From Rhodocollybia butyracea (Eukaryota; Basidiomycota; Agaricomycetes; Agaricales; Omphalotaceae): a stretch of DNA of 64,000 bases. How positions within the stretch are numbered: the first letter of the stretch is position 1; every line of letters begins with the position of its first letter. A program made the translations under genes and the position numbers. The DNA lies in NCBI GenBank assembly GCA_015501585.1, contig JADNRY010000077.1, forward strand, positions 181,301 to 245,300, in the 5' to 3' direction. Below the pieces are notes generated by a model, which was not told the origin of the DNA, did not search any database, and saw only the letters and a program-made list of their open reading frames with translations. Positions 11,309 to 20,418 of this stretch are shown here, piece after piece.

Positions 11309-12009
11309 GGTAGATGGAAGGAGAAAGGAAGGGAAGCAGTGGCACGAGCGCGCTTAGAAGGTTCGGAATTGGCAGTGCTTCTATTCAGTTTCGGGTTATT
11401 TCGACATTCCAATGATAGCATGCTACACTGCGACAACAATAGCTGTATGTAGCATTATATGAAATCAAGGGTGAGCATGTGTAGCCGCTAGCTTTAGCGT
11501 ATATCTGATCAACTCGTTGGATGCTCGGCGATACTTAGCTTGAAGATGTCCAACCAGGATAGATACAGCGCGTAAAGATAATCCGGATGTGATATGACTC
11601 CAGAGTGAGCATGAAGGTATGAAGGTCATTTACGCGTCGCGTCGCGCGTACGATGATGTACGTTGAGTTTCAGAACGTTAGGACGGCGGATTTACTGGTA
11701 TTTGGGGCTAGTCGTGTTGGGTCGGCGAGAGTAGATAGAAGAGTAAGAGGGCGCTCAGCAGCTGGACATGTCTGTACTCTGTACTTAGAGTAAGATGAGA
11801 AAAGGCCTTGTTTGCTCGTTCACTGTTTTGAGGTCAAATTGAGGTAGCCATTCAATAATTCAAGCCACAAGTGCATTAGCGCCCAAAACAATTTACGGCG
11901 GTCAAAGCTGTATCCACTTTCCTTCAACCACCATTTGGTTCACTCAGAGTTAGAAATCTCAACGTTCAATCTTCAATTAGCTCTCGTATTCTCCTCTTTC
12001 TATTCGCCC
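11309..12009. promoter_or_regulatory. Divergent intergenic region of unit C
   Basis: No gene seen. Head-to-head spacer between the NACHT start (11,308 minus) and the FHA-gene remnant start (12,010 plus). It shares blocks with the same spacers of units A, B and D, including the TAGTCGTGT and GTATTTGGGG-type segments near 11,700. Promoter role inferred from position. Confidence 0.35.
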
Positions 12010-12650
12010 ATGCCTCGCGACTCAGACCGAAACTATTCTCACTCCTGTCGTGGCCACAACTCTGGATCGAGAGATGACTGATAAGACTAGCGTTCTGATA
12101 GAAGCTATCCAAGGAATCAACCTCGACGGAACGAAGCCTCCTCCAGTTCAAGGCGCAAAGAAGCGCTATGGCTATAGCCAAGAGGACCGTGAACGCGAAC
12201 AAAGAAGAGAGAGCGATATAACAGAAATGACAAAGAAAGAGACTGAATCGCGCAAAAGATCATGTTCATGACGTTGGTTGAGATCACCTTGCTCGCCTAA
12301 TTCTCGTTCAAATCCCCAACAAGGCTAAACCAAATGTCTCTTCCGGTCTTTTGGGGGCAGAAACCAACACTGTGCAAAGTGTAGATAGGGAGAATAGCGT
12401 TGTTGAAGTGTAATGACCGCCGGAAGCGAGGAGACATAATGCATAAGATATGGCGGTTATATATCTTCAAGGGCGAAGTGACACTCGGCGAGCTCGCGTC
12501 TCCGTTGGAACTTGTGCCGGTCCACCGAACAGAGGCAATCGCAGAGGTACTACACACTCAACGACAACGCGCAGTCCCCATCGAGAGAGACTGCCCCGCC
12601 ACACCCCTACCGAGCATCCCTCGTGTTACAAGCAACACGCTGTAAACAAC
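12010..12650 (+). pseudogene. Truncated SNIP1/Pml1-type FHA gene, copy C
   Basis: Starts M-P-R-D-S-D-R-N-Y-S-H-S, then a frame change, a region reading K-R-Y-G-Y-S-Q-E-D-R-E-R-E near 12,150, and A-E-T-N-T-V-Q-S-V-D near 12,357-12,387. An R-L-Y-I-F-K-G-E-V block near 12,450 and a last block resembling I-P-S-I-P-x-V-T-S-N-T/KQHAV end at about 12,650. The last three FHA exons are absent, as in A and B. Frames are broken throughout. 12,651-12,850 continues with the same unrelated downstream sequence as in A and B; 12,851-13,060 shows nothing I can name. Confidence 0.75.
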
Positions 12651-13064
12651 ATACATGTAGGACAACCCTCGTAGTCTTCTCCTGTGTTCATCGAGCTAAA
12701 TGGCGATTTCCGATGAGGATAGATTCGCAAATCTCCGTTCCAGAGTGCAGTGTTCGGAGTGGCGGGTATCGACCCTGGTCGGCTGAGTGGTAACATGTCC
12801 CAACGTTGCGGTGGTGGGACGGCTCCTAGATAAGGCATACACTCAATACTCAACTCAACTTTTCTCTCATGTCGACTAAACTGTCAGTATAGACTAGTAC
12901 CCGCTTTGCCCAACCATTAACGACTCCCTCCTCCCGACTAACCTCCCGACCATGGTAGCATATTTCAAGGAAAACAAACCCCCATTTATACGGCCGTACA
13001 AGCTTGCGTTTGTCTGTTCTCTCGTCAACTCACCGACAAAATCTGTGACATCTCGTTAGGTTTA

Positions 13065-13530
13065 TGGGATTATCATCATACTGCTTGCATTGATAGAGAA
13101 ATCATATATCACTTGTAAAAGTACTAGAACGGCGCGTCTTTCCGGCATAGGGAAGATGGATAGAGATAAGGCTGAACAGCTGAGGGTACGACATATGCCA
13201 GCTGCGTGTGGTCTAGTGTGGTCCAGACAAGCCTTCTTCAACTTCAAGCTTCGTCACCAGCTGCGAGTCCGAGTCAACTTCTGCAGCCTCCTCAACGTTC
13301 TTTGGCCCACTGCAGTGCCAATTTTTGCCGAGAGAGACACCCACTTGTGCTTTTTACGATAGGGCCGTGGTGGCTATTCTGCACGAGGGCCTGTGTACGG
13401 ATGATTCGAGGTTGGAGAGACGCCTCTCTAGTTCATCGGATCGTCTTTGGATTTCGTCAAGGTCGCGGCGGAATCCTGCCATGACTGCTGCGAGATCCAA
13501 AGAAATGGTTGACATGGACGAAAAGTGGTG
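13065..13530 (-). pseudogene. Coiled-coil gene remnant 1
   Basis: Read leftward from about 13,525 a frame gives M-S-T-I-S-L-D-L-A-A-V-M-A-G, then R-R-D-L-D-E-I-Q-R-R-S-D-E-L-E-R-R-L-S-N-L-E. This resembles the neighbouring remnant at 13,600-14,067 (D-L-D-E-I-R-K-R and E-R-R-V-S-M-L-E). A stop and frame changes follow near 13,360. Charged heptads suggest a short coiled coil. The family is unrecognised, and repetition of the pattern within 2 kb indicates local duplication. Confidence 0.45.
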
Positions 13531-13599
13531 GGATGAAAAGGGGTAAAGGGCCAGATTAAATTATTACTAAATCAATATTCAGATTCACGCCGAAGGTAC

Positions 13600-14067
13600 T
13601 AGACTGTGTTTTTGGAGAAATAGTCGTGTAGGGGGGCTAGATAGATACAACGTACAACGCCAGCTGCGTGCAGTGGCCCAGACAAGCCTTCTTCAAGATT
13701 CCAGAACAATACTAGCTGCGAATCCAGCCTCATTCTTGGCCAGCTGCTGTAACTTTGGCCCAGAGATACGCCTACAAGTTCCGCCTTGTACGATGCAGTC
13801 GCGGTAGAGATTCTGTACGAGGGGCCGGGTAATTCGAGCATAGAGACACGCCTCTCTAATTCGTCGACCCGTTCATTGAGCCGTTTCCAAAAATTCAACA
13901 TCACGCTGTCTTCTATGCTCATCGCACTGTCTTCTATCTTCATCACGCCGTCTTCTATCTTCATCGCACTGTCTTCTATGTTCATCGCAATTTTCATCCC
14001 ACCGTTTTCTAATTTCGTCAAGGTCGCGATGCAATTTTGCAATGTCTACGGCGAATTCCAGAGCCAT
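13600..14067 (-). pseudogene. Coiled-coil gene remnant 2, containing a 21-bp tandem repeat
   Basis: From ATG 14,067 the frame reads M-A-L-E-F-A-V-D-I-A-K-L-H-R-D-L-D-E-I-R and then seven-residue units of the form D-E-D/H-R-R-x-R/C. It ends at 13,873 in L-E-T-A-Q. A second frame across the same DNA (14,042-13,599) reads repeated K/S-I-E-D-S/G-A/V-M and continues into E-R-V-D-E-L-E-R-R-V-S-M-L-E. The likely original protein switches frame near the repeat, so this is a broken gene, or one whose repeat length changed. No partner or function can be named. Confidence 0.45.
13900..13983. repeat. 21-bp tandem repeat, four units
   Basis: Units start at 13,900, 13,921, 13,942 and 13,963, each of the form ATCRCRCYGTCTTCTATSTTC-like with a few substitutions; a partial fifth unit follows at 13,984. 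21 bp equals seven codons, so each unit adds one coiled-coil heptad on the minus strand. Confidence 0.9.
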
Positions 14068-14703
14068 GGATGAAAGGCGATGGTGATGGTGGGAGTGACG
14101 AAAGGGACTTTAAAGCTTTATGGTTGGTTCTATTTGGTAAGTGAGGCTGACATCCCAGATCAGATTATTACAGTAATCGCTGAAGAGGCCTGCATTGAAA
14201 AAGAAATAGTAAATTATAGTACTGAAAGGTATACCAATGTCTGTGTTTTCGGAGAAACGGTCAAGATTTTGGAACATCTCTGTGAGTCAACGTTCAACTT
14301 CTGCAGCCTCATTCTTTGGCCAACTGTAGTGATCTGGAAATCAGAAAATTGAGTTAACAGAATATAGTAAAATAACATACCTACCGCTTTCGATTGCAAC
14401 CATTACCACTGGCTAGCCAGTACCGAACTCCCCTATCTTCTTCAGACATCGATTTAAAGTTATGTTATACACACTCCGAGTCATTGCTTCATCATACGAG
14501 ATGATTCAGCTTGGACATTGAACGCGCGCCAGAGGGTCAGGAATTTGGTGAGAACATAAATTGCGTTGGCTGTGCCTCTTCGATGGGCTGCAGAGCCAGA
14601 CGTGAACCGGTGTTCAAAAATGGAAATCTTGGGCGGACTCTTCAAGTACGAGGAAAGGGTTGGTTCGGTATGGTTTGGTAGTTTGCCTGAAGAGACACAA
14701 ACT

Positions 14704-14967
14704 TCAAATTTTCCGCCTTTGACGATGACTGTATAGTGACTCTTTCATCTCCAGTGTTTTCATCCGCTTCCCCAGATCCTCAGCGCGTTTATGAGATTCG
14801 TTGTCCTTCTGACGAAGTTCGTCAAGCTGAAGGGTGAGTACTGCATTTGTCTGAGCGGCTTCGGCATTTGTCCAAGCAAGTTTGTCGAGCCGAAGGGCGA
14901 GGGTTGACAATGTCTGAGCACGTTCCTCAAGATGGGTGAGTACTGCGACAGGATCTAAAGTTGCCAT
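14704..14967 (-). CDS. Short coiled-coil protein or remnant 3
   Basis: ATG at 14,967, 87 codons: M-A-T-L-D-P-V-A-V-L-T-H-L-E-E-R, then leucine-spaced amphipathic segments (LSTLALRLDKLAW, LTLQLDELRQKD) and a basic end (R-Q-R-R-K-I). It looks coiled-coil throughout and has no catalytic motif. It belongs by layout and composition with the remnants at 13,065-14,067, but is uninterrupted. It could be a real small gene or the intact first exon of a longer broken one. 14,070-14,700 otherwise shows only a weak echo of the same family near 14,210-14,400. Confidence 0.35.
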   Translation of the reverse strand: MATLDPVAVLTHLEERAQTLSTLALRLDKLAWTNAEAAQTNAVLTLQLDELRQKDNESHKRAEDLGKRMKTLEMKESLYSHRQRRKI

Positions 14968-15078
14968 GGACGAAAGGGCGATAGTGAGAGTGATAATGAG
15001 GAACAGGTGTCTCGGTTCAGAAAAACTTCCTTCGGCGGATGATTCAGCCGGATACAATTTTTTTTGCAGCTCATCAGC

Positions 15079-15477
15079 TCATCGTGGCATGTCTCCGAAG
15101 CTCATGTTGATAGAAAAGATTGAACGTCCTCCGCTTGCGATGCGATACCCGCACAAATGACCTCGTACAACTCTGTCTGTGGCCCAGCTTCTCTCAGTTG
15201 TAGGAATACTGCCTGCTGTGCTACGGCCTCGTTGTTTGTGATGATCTGGGATGCAGAATATTGAGCCAATTACAGACGATTGAGCGTTTCGAGTTCCATC
15301 TAGCTCTTGCTCTCGGACTGCATTCCTTCTCTTTTGGTCGCGCAGAAAGTTATAATTGGCAGTAAGTTTCGTTCCTTGCCTAGTTGGGGGACTGTACGAA
15401 GACCAAGACCTCTGAAATTTTGTGTTCGTGGGCAAACAAGCCTCTAGCTTAGCCATTTCGACGGGCTTCGGTGTCAC
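15079..15477 (-). CDS. Uncertain open reading frame, 132 codons
   Basis: Open frame on the minus strand starting with a non-ATG-supported leader; the first clear ATG gives M-A-K-L-E-A-C-L-P-T-N-T-K-F. Composition is Arg/Ser-rich with no recognised domain. It lies beside the coiled-coil remnants on the same strand and could be another piece of that family. Weak evidence: length only. Confidence 0.2.
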   Translation of the reverse strand: MTPKPVEMAKLEACLPTNTKFQRSWSSYSPPTRQGTKLTANYNFLRDQKRRNAVREQELDGTRNAQSSVIGSIFCIPDHHKQRGRSTAGSIPTTERSWATDRVVRGHLCGYRIASGGRSIFSINMSFGDMPR

Positions 15478-15479
15478 TT

Positions 15480-16490
15480 TGGAACAGAAGGGAGCAGTAG
15501 AGCTTTAAGTAATTTGGGTTGGATTGACTTTCGGCATAGCGAAGGTTCGTAGAGAATGTGCAAAGCTGCAGGCTGCTGACTCCCGTATGCACCAAGGGAT
15601 TTCCATCGTCTATATGCATATGTCAAGATGAAATGGCTTTGTACAATGACCAGCATCGAACTCAAGAACATGATGGTAGTGAGGGAATTATTCGGCACAA
15701 ATAATCCGGTTCGGCATATCGAATGATCTATTACTCCCAACAACATCCTTGAAGGAAAGGCAGCGCAACATCCATTGGCATTGGTACTCTCTGGCAGGAC
15801 TCGTGGGTTCAAGCTTCAGGGCTCAAACGTTCACAACTAGCGAAGACCATCGAATTCGTCAAGGAAATCCGGTAGAAGAATTTGCGCACAAAATATCAAG
15901 GTAAATAAGGCGATACATTTGAAGTAGGTGAGTTGTTACAATGCTATGTGAGAAAGATAATGGAAAAACAGAAACGTCTGGGATATCGAAGGGTCAGATG
16001 TAGCTTTACCGAACGCTCGATGCCGATGAGGCCTTGAAGCTTGAAAGGTCTTCTGGCGTGAGGATGTTCTACACTCGACGTCCGAATATCATCGTCCTGT
16101 CTCGCCCTTCAAACTTCCTCGTCACGACCACAGAGTTGAAATCTTTCTCCTTGGAAAACGAAACTCTTGCTGGAAGCTCCTCGGAGGTTGTGCAACTCTG
16201 AGGCATCAGATATATACACTATATCAAACCTTCGTATCGGATGACTGTAGTCGAGTCGTTTCTACGTGGATTTTCGTCGTATTCTTTGAAGGGTTTTTCG
16301 ATTTTTCATGGTCCTCATCGACAAGTCCCATCGAAAATTACCTTGTTCCCCATACGTCTTGTCTTACTGGAGCTAATTCTCGAGCACGTCTAACGGGAGA
16401 GTGTCGGCGAGACCTCTCAAACCCCATTTTTGGAGAATATCTTTGCGAAGATATATAAGGTCGGACACCCTTGAGGACATACACTCTTCA
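15480..16490. other. Stretch without a recognisable gene
   Basis: Short open frames only (for example 15,474-15,812 minus), none with a recognisable domain or splice pattern. The right part would be the upstream region of the PEBP-like remnant. Confidence 0.5.
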
Positions 16491-16494
16491 GATA

Positions 16495-17316
16495 TGCATT
16501 TTCCTCGCATAACGCGTCTTTTACTTTTGGACTTTTGGTTTCTTCATTCGCTGTGACCAGCGTTCAAGATACTAGCTTGGCTGCGGTGAAAGCCGCGTTT
16601 GATGAGGTAGACGTAAATACATTTGGCTCGTTCTCCATTCTTAGAGAGCCGTACTAGCTTCCTGAAGATATCTTCATCACTTTCGACCCCACCGTCCTTC
16701 TGGGAGTGATTTTTCCTCAGTGATTTTTCCTGAGCTCAACGCCAGAGATATCTTTTTTCATGCAGGCATCCACGTTTCCCTAAATGGTAAGAATTCGCTT
16801 ACAGTCGTTCACTTCATGTTCGATTCTCTTATTGGTATATACTTATTCAGAAACTGCCGCCGGACCTCCCTCGTTTGCGATCAACGGTCGCATGGAGAGG
16901 CCCTTTGTTGTTGCCGTTATAGACCCGGATGTACTCCTTGGGACCCTTCCCGGACCCCAGCCGAGTTGCTTCCGAAGCCGAATTCCGTCGTTTCCTCTGT
17001 ACAAATTTCGCATCGCTGGGAGGGCCACAGCAACTGGCCAACACTACACTTGCCATATCTGAAATTTTGATGCCCACTCCCCCTGCAGGTTCTCCCCGGC
17101 ACAGGTAAACCTTTTCAGTCGATATCTAGTCAGCGAAATTTACTGACTCGGAATGACAATAGGTACCTCTTTCTATTGTTCCATCAGCCTGTGGGACAGA
17201 CCTTGGTTAATTCCACGACTTCAGTCGAACACTGGAACCCTGGCTCGTTCGCTGAAGCTACTGGGTTAGGCCAGCCGGTAGGCGGAACATTCATGCTCAC
17301 AGAGTTGACGGCTTGA
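16495..17316 (+). pseudogene. Phosphatidylethanolamine-binding protein (PEBP) family pseudogene
   Basis: Secreted-type fungal PEBP pattern in order. There is a hydrophobic leader (F-G-L-L-V-S-S-F-A-V-T-S) and D-T-S-L-A-A-V-K-A-A-F-D-E. A short intron is followed by D-I-F-I-T-F-D-P-T-V-L-L and F-F-H-A-G-I-H-V-S-L-N. A second intron precedes A-A-G-P-P-S-F-A-I-N and F-V-V-A-V-I-D-P-D. R-R-F-L-C-T-N-F-A-S and P-T-P-P-A-G-S-P-R-H-R come next, then a third intron and Y-L-F-L-L-F-H-Q-P-V-G, ending G-G-T-F-M-L-T-E-L-T-A and TGA at 17,316. Lesions: the ATG at 16,495 is out of frame with the leader. A 14-bp unit (AGTGATTTTTCCTC/G) is tandemly duplicated near 16,704-16,731, shifting the frame. The frame also changes twice between D-P-D and R-R-F-L. 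PEBPs bind small ligands or inhibit kinases and proteases; this copy cannot be translated intact. Confidence 0.75.
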
Positions 17317-18313
17317 GCAATGTTGAAAGTTGTGCAACACGGATTCCCTTGTTGGCTGTACAAATTCCAACTTTAGATTTCAATTCGCGTTCAATCTTGG
17401 CAGATATCACACCGATGAGAGCTATACAACAGCCTAGAAAAGTGAAATCTCTTGCCAACGACTAATATGATGTATACGAGTTAGACTCTGGACCAGGGCT
17501 CGAGGGGAGGTGCAGCTAAGCAGCGTCAAAGCTCCGTTCAAGGTAGTACCCAAGAAGCACTGCAGATACCGTACCTCGCTAAGCGTGTCTGAAAGGGCAA
17601 ACAGGTGACGAGAACGCTAATTTTTGCTGTTTCGACCTTGTCTACCATTTAACGCTGTGATTGCGATATTCCCGAGTGTCTCCACTTGCCCGCATCTCCC
17701 TGCCTGTGCCTCCCAAAGTTCATACCAAGTTGGGTCTCTCAAGAGACTACTTCACGCTGCTTCTTAGACTAGTCTCCTCTGAATTCACATTCTGCTCCGT
17801 CCGAGTCCATTCTATATCTTCTTCGTTCTCAAGTTTTCACATCTCCACATCTGCCATCGTTTGGTTGTACCTAGTTTGTATCAGGTACAAATCAGGTACA
17901 TTGTACTTTATGATTGCATCATCCGGTTTCGGAAGAGGCTTTTTCTCAAGTAAGTGTCATCGCACTACTAACCCAATCCAGACTACCCCAATATCTACCC
18001 GCCTGCCGACCAAGATTTTGCAAAGAGAATTCTCATGTCTACCTATTTTGATTTGCACTTGGCCTACAGCTTGTGGATTAGATCCCGTTTAGGTGTTCAC
18101 CGATCAGTGCTTAGTGCTGGTGCTGAAACTGCCGTCAGGTCGAACAAGAAGTTCTGATTCTTGAGATTCAGGGGCTAAATACTCTTCAGAGTCTCCATTC
18201 ATACATTCACTCCTCAGCTCGACTTAGCGGCTCGGCAGGGGAGGCGTTGACAAGAGGGGATTTCTCCCTTGCGCTTTCGGGATCAAGTTGATGTACAGCC
18301 ATAACATGGTATC
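17317..18313. other. Stretch without a confident gene
   Basis: A 143-codon open frame at 17,661-18,092 (plus) has no recognisable domain, no conserved neighbour and only a weak hydrophobic stretch. I see no RNA gene or repeat here before the tRNA at 18,314. Confidence 0.45.
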
Positions 18314-18410
18314 GGGTGGATGGCCGAGCGGTTAAGGCGTGTGACTCAAGCGTCAAAGCTTCCTTTCTCATCATCGTATGATGGCGTGGGTTCAAGTCCC
18401 ACTCCACTCA
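18314..18410 (+). tRNA. tRNA-Leu (anticodon CAA) with a 16-nt intron
   Basis: Acceptor stem GGGTGGA / TCCACTC, D arm GCC-GAGCGGTTAA-GGC, and anticodon loop CTCAAG interrupted by an intron (about CGTCAAAGCTTCCTTT) before the final C of the loop. The long variable arm ATC-GTAT-GAT is typical of Leu, followed by T arm GTGGG-TTCAAGT-CCCAC and discriminator A. The anticodon stem TGTGA / TCATC pairs except at the outermost position. The layout matches fungal tRNA-Leu(CAA), which characteristically carries an intron after position 37. A T5 run (18,411-18,415) serves as a Pol III terminator. Confidence 0.85.
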
Positions 18411-18862
18411 TTTTTGCCACCTTTCTTTGGGTTAGTGTCTTTTTCAAAGTTAAAAGTGTTCTTATAGCCTATGTTCCGAATGATTAGAAAATGACTAGGT
18501 CAAGGTTACGTTGTCCTTCAATTATCGGCCATTGCCCTATCACTATTAGCTACTATTACACAGGAAGATTTTTAATTATCATGAACAATGTACTACTAAA
18601 TTGACAGCCGGATACCACAAGCGTGGTGATAATTTGGTACCGCGTTGCCGAGTTGACGAAGTCTTTGTGTACCATTCCTTCTCGGGATCTGCTTCCGAGC
18701 CTTGTTTCTTGTTCTAAGTATACAAGGATGTAACGCTAGCAGCGGATCAGAAGAGAGAGAGTTTAGACAAGGAACACACACTGGAACGCAAACAACAGTC
18801 CCCAGTGCGGAGCACCAAATGAGCCATACCAAGTTGCCAACCACCCCTACGCAAAAAAAATC

Positions 18863-18959
18863 TGACTGGAGTGGGACTTGAACCCACGCCATCATACGAT
18901 GATGAGAAAGGAAGCTTTGACGCTTGAGTCACACGCCTTAACCGCTCGGCCATCCAGCC
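18863..18959 (-). tRNA. tRNA-Leu (anticodon CAA) with a 16-nt intron, inverted second copy
   Basis: Same length and the same body, intron and variable arm as the copy at 18,314, in opposite orientation 452 bp away. The acceptor stem is GGCTGGA / TCCAGTC: base pair 3:70 is C-G here and G-C in the other copy, a compensatory change. Followed on its strand by a long T run (the A run at 18,853-18,860 on plus). The space between the two tRNAs shows no gene. Confidence 0.85.
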
Positions 18960-20418
18960 CATAGATGTTAGCTCTCAACACGGCATGTCATTATTCTCTG
19001 GTGCAAAATTAGTTCACCTTTTCCCGCCTCAGTCTTCTCCCATCTCCTCTCTTACTGGCGCTCCGGGGATTATGATACCTCAGAACTCCCCACAAGAAGC
19101 TCTGAGAAAACTCTAAACCCATGATTCGGGTTGAGTCATTGTATCAAGGTATAATTCTACCGACAGTGTGCGTGGTTTTCCTTGTTTCTGCAGAGCTTCC
19201 GATATGTGCCAGAGTACTACAAATGGCGACTACCTGCAGTCTGCAACGAGTAACTGAGCGAACCTGCCTCGCATAGCCTGCCTTCTGCAATTACTACTAG
19301 TGCCAACTTGGGTACGTTCCATCTGATTCATATGAAGGCGACCAGGTGATCTCGTTTTCTATTTAGATCCGCCGGCTACATGAGAACGAGACTAGCAAAG
19401 CAGTAGCTACGACAGCATTAAGAAAAGACGATTCAAAATGATATTTTTCCGAAAATCTAGCGTATATTTGGATAGTGCGGCGCAGCGCGACTTAAGATCA
19501 CTACGGTCTTAGCCTGTCTGCGATACTATTGCACCAATCTAAAGACAATGTACTCAATTCATTTTAAATTTGTCTTTTTGGGCTTGGCGAGCGAGTTTGG
19601 CGGGATTGAGAAGTACGACATTGTGATATTTTCGTCTGTGAGTCGAGTTCAGACGTCCGGGGGTACAGGAGTGGTACAAGAAGGAAGGAATGGAGTCAAT
19701 TGCTCGGTATGTTCGCTTTGCAAAGGGTTAAACTTAGCAGTCTGATAATTCTCATCCACGGCATCCGCTAGCTATCATCCAACGAGAGCGAAACTCCTTA
19801 TGACTGGTCAAGAACTTGACAAAAAATAAAACCACCACAACCCCCTCGAAATGGAAGAACAACCGGGAGGATCTCAACGGGTGACTTGTTCCTTCATGCA
19901 AACATAACATTGTACGGCCACATTTGCTGTGCTTCTCTATTTGGGAGGTTTCCCAAGACAATTCAACGTGAGCACCATTGACTCGAAGGAATGATACGCT
20001 TGGTGGAGCGTTACAAGTCTACTGTAGCCGCTACTAGCGGACTCAGTCCGTGGGATAGGAGGCATCCAGACAAGAGCTGTAAAAGATATCTAATCTACTG
20101 CTTCTCACGTCGTTTATAGGTGGACGTTCTCATATGGTTTCAAGTCGCGGAAGACATTCCGAGTCCGACTCCTTGCTGAACGATGAATTGAGGAATATAG
20201 GCGCCTATCAGACTTGGGGGACAAGCAAACTCCCGAGAACTAAAATGCCTATTGAGCTCATGTTCAATCCACTTCTCACGTCGACAACCATTGTCTCCTC
20301 TTCCTTGGCACGCATATGCTTACACACACTTTTTTCTCTTTTCCAAAATGGTACTTAAGCCAAAATTTTCGCGATAAACTTTAGGCCAACCTTGGTGCTC
20401 TCCTCACATATCTCTTCG
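18960..20418. other. Stretch without a recognisable gene; laccase upstream region at right end
   Basis: Only short unrelated open frames. The last 100-200 bases would hold the laccase promoter; I could not pick out a convincing TATA box. Confidence 0.5.

Noticed and set aside
17661..18092. 143-codon open frame, with a possible short spliced gene starting at 17,910
   Set aside because: The only splice pair that gives a sensible join makes a 32-nt intron, too short for this genome; no recognisable domain.
18207..18407. 66-codon minus frame
   Set aside because: Antisense of the tRNA-Leu gene.
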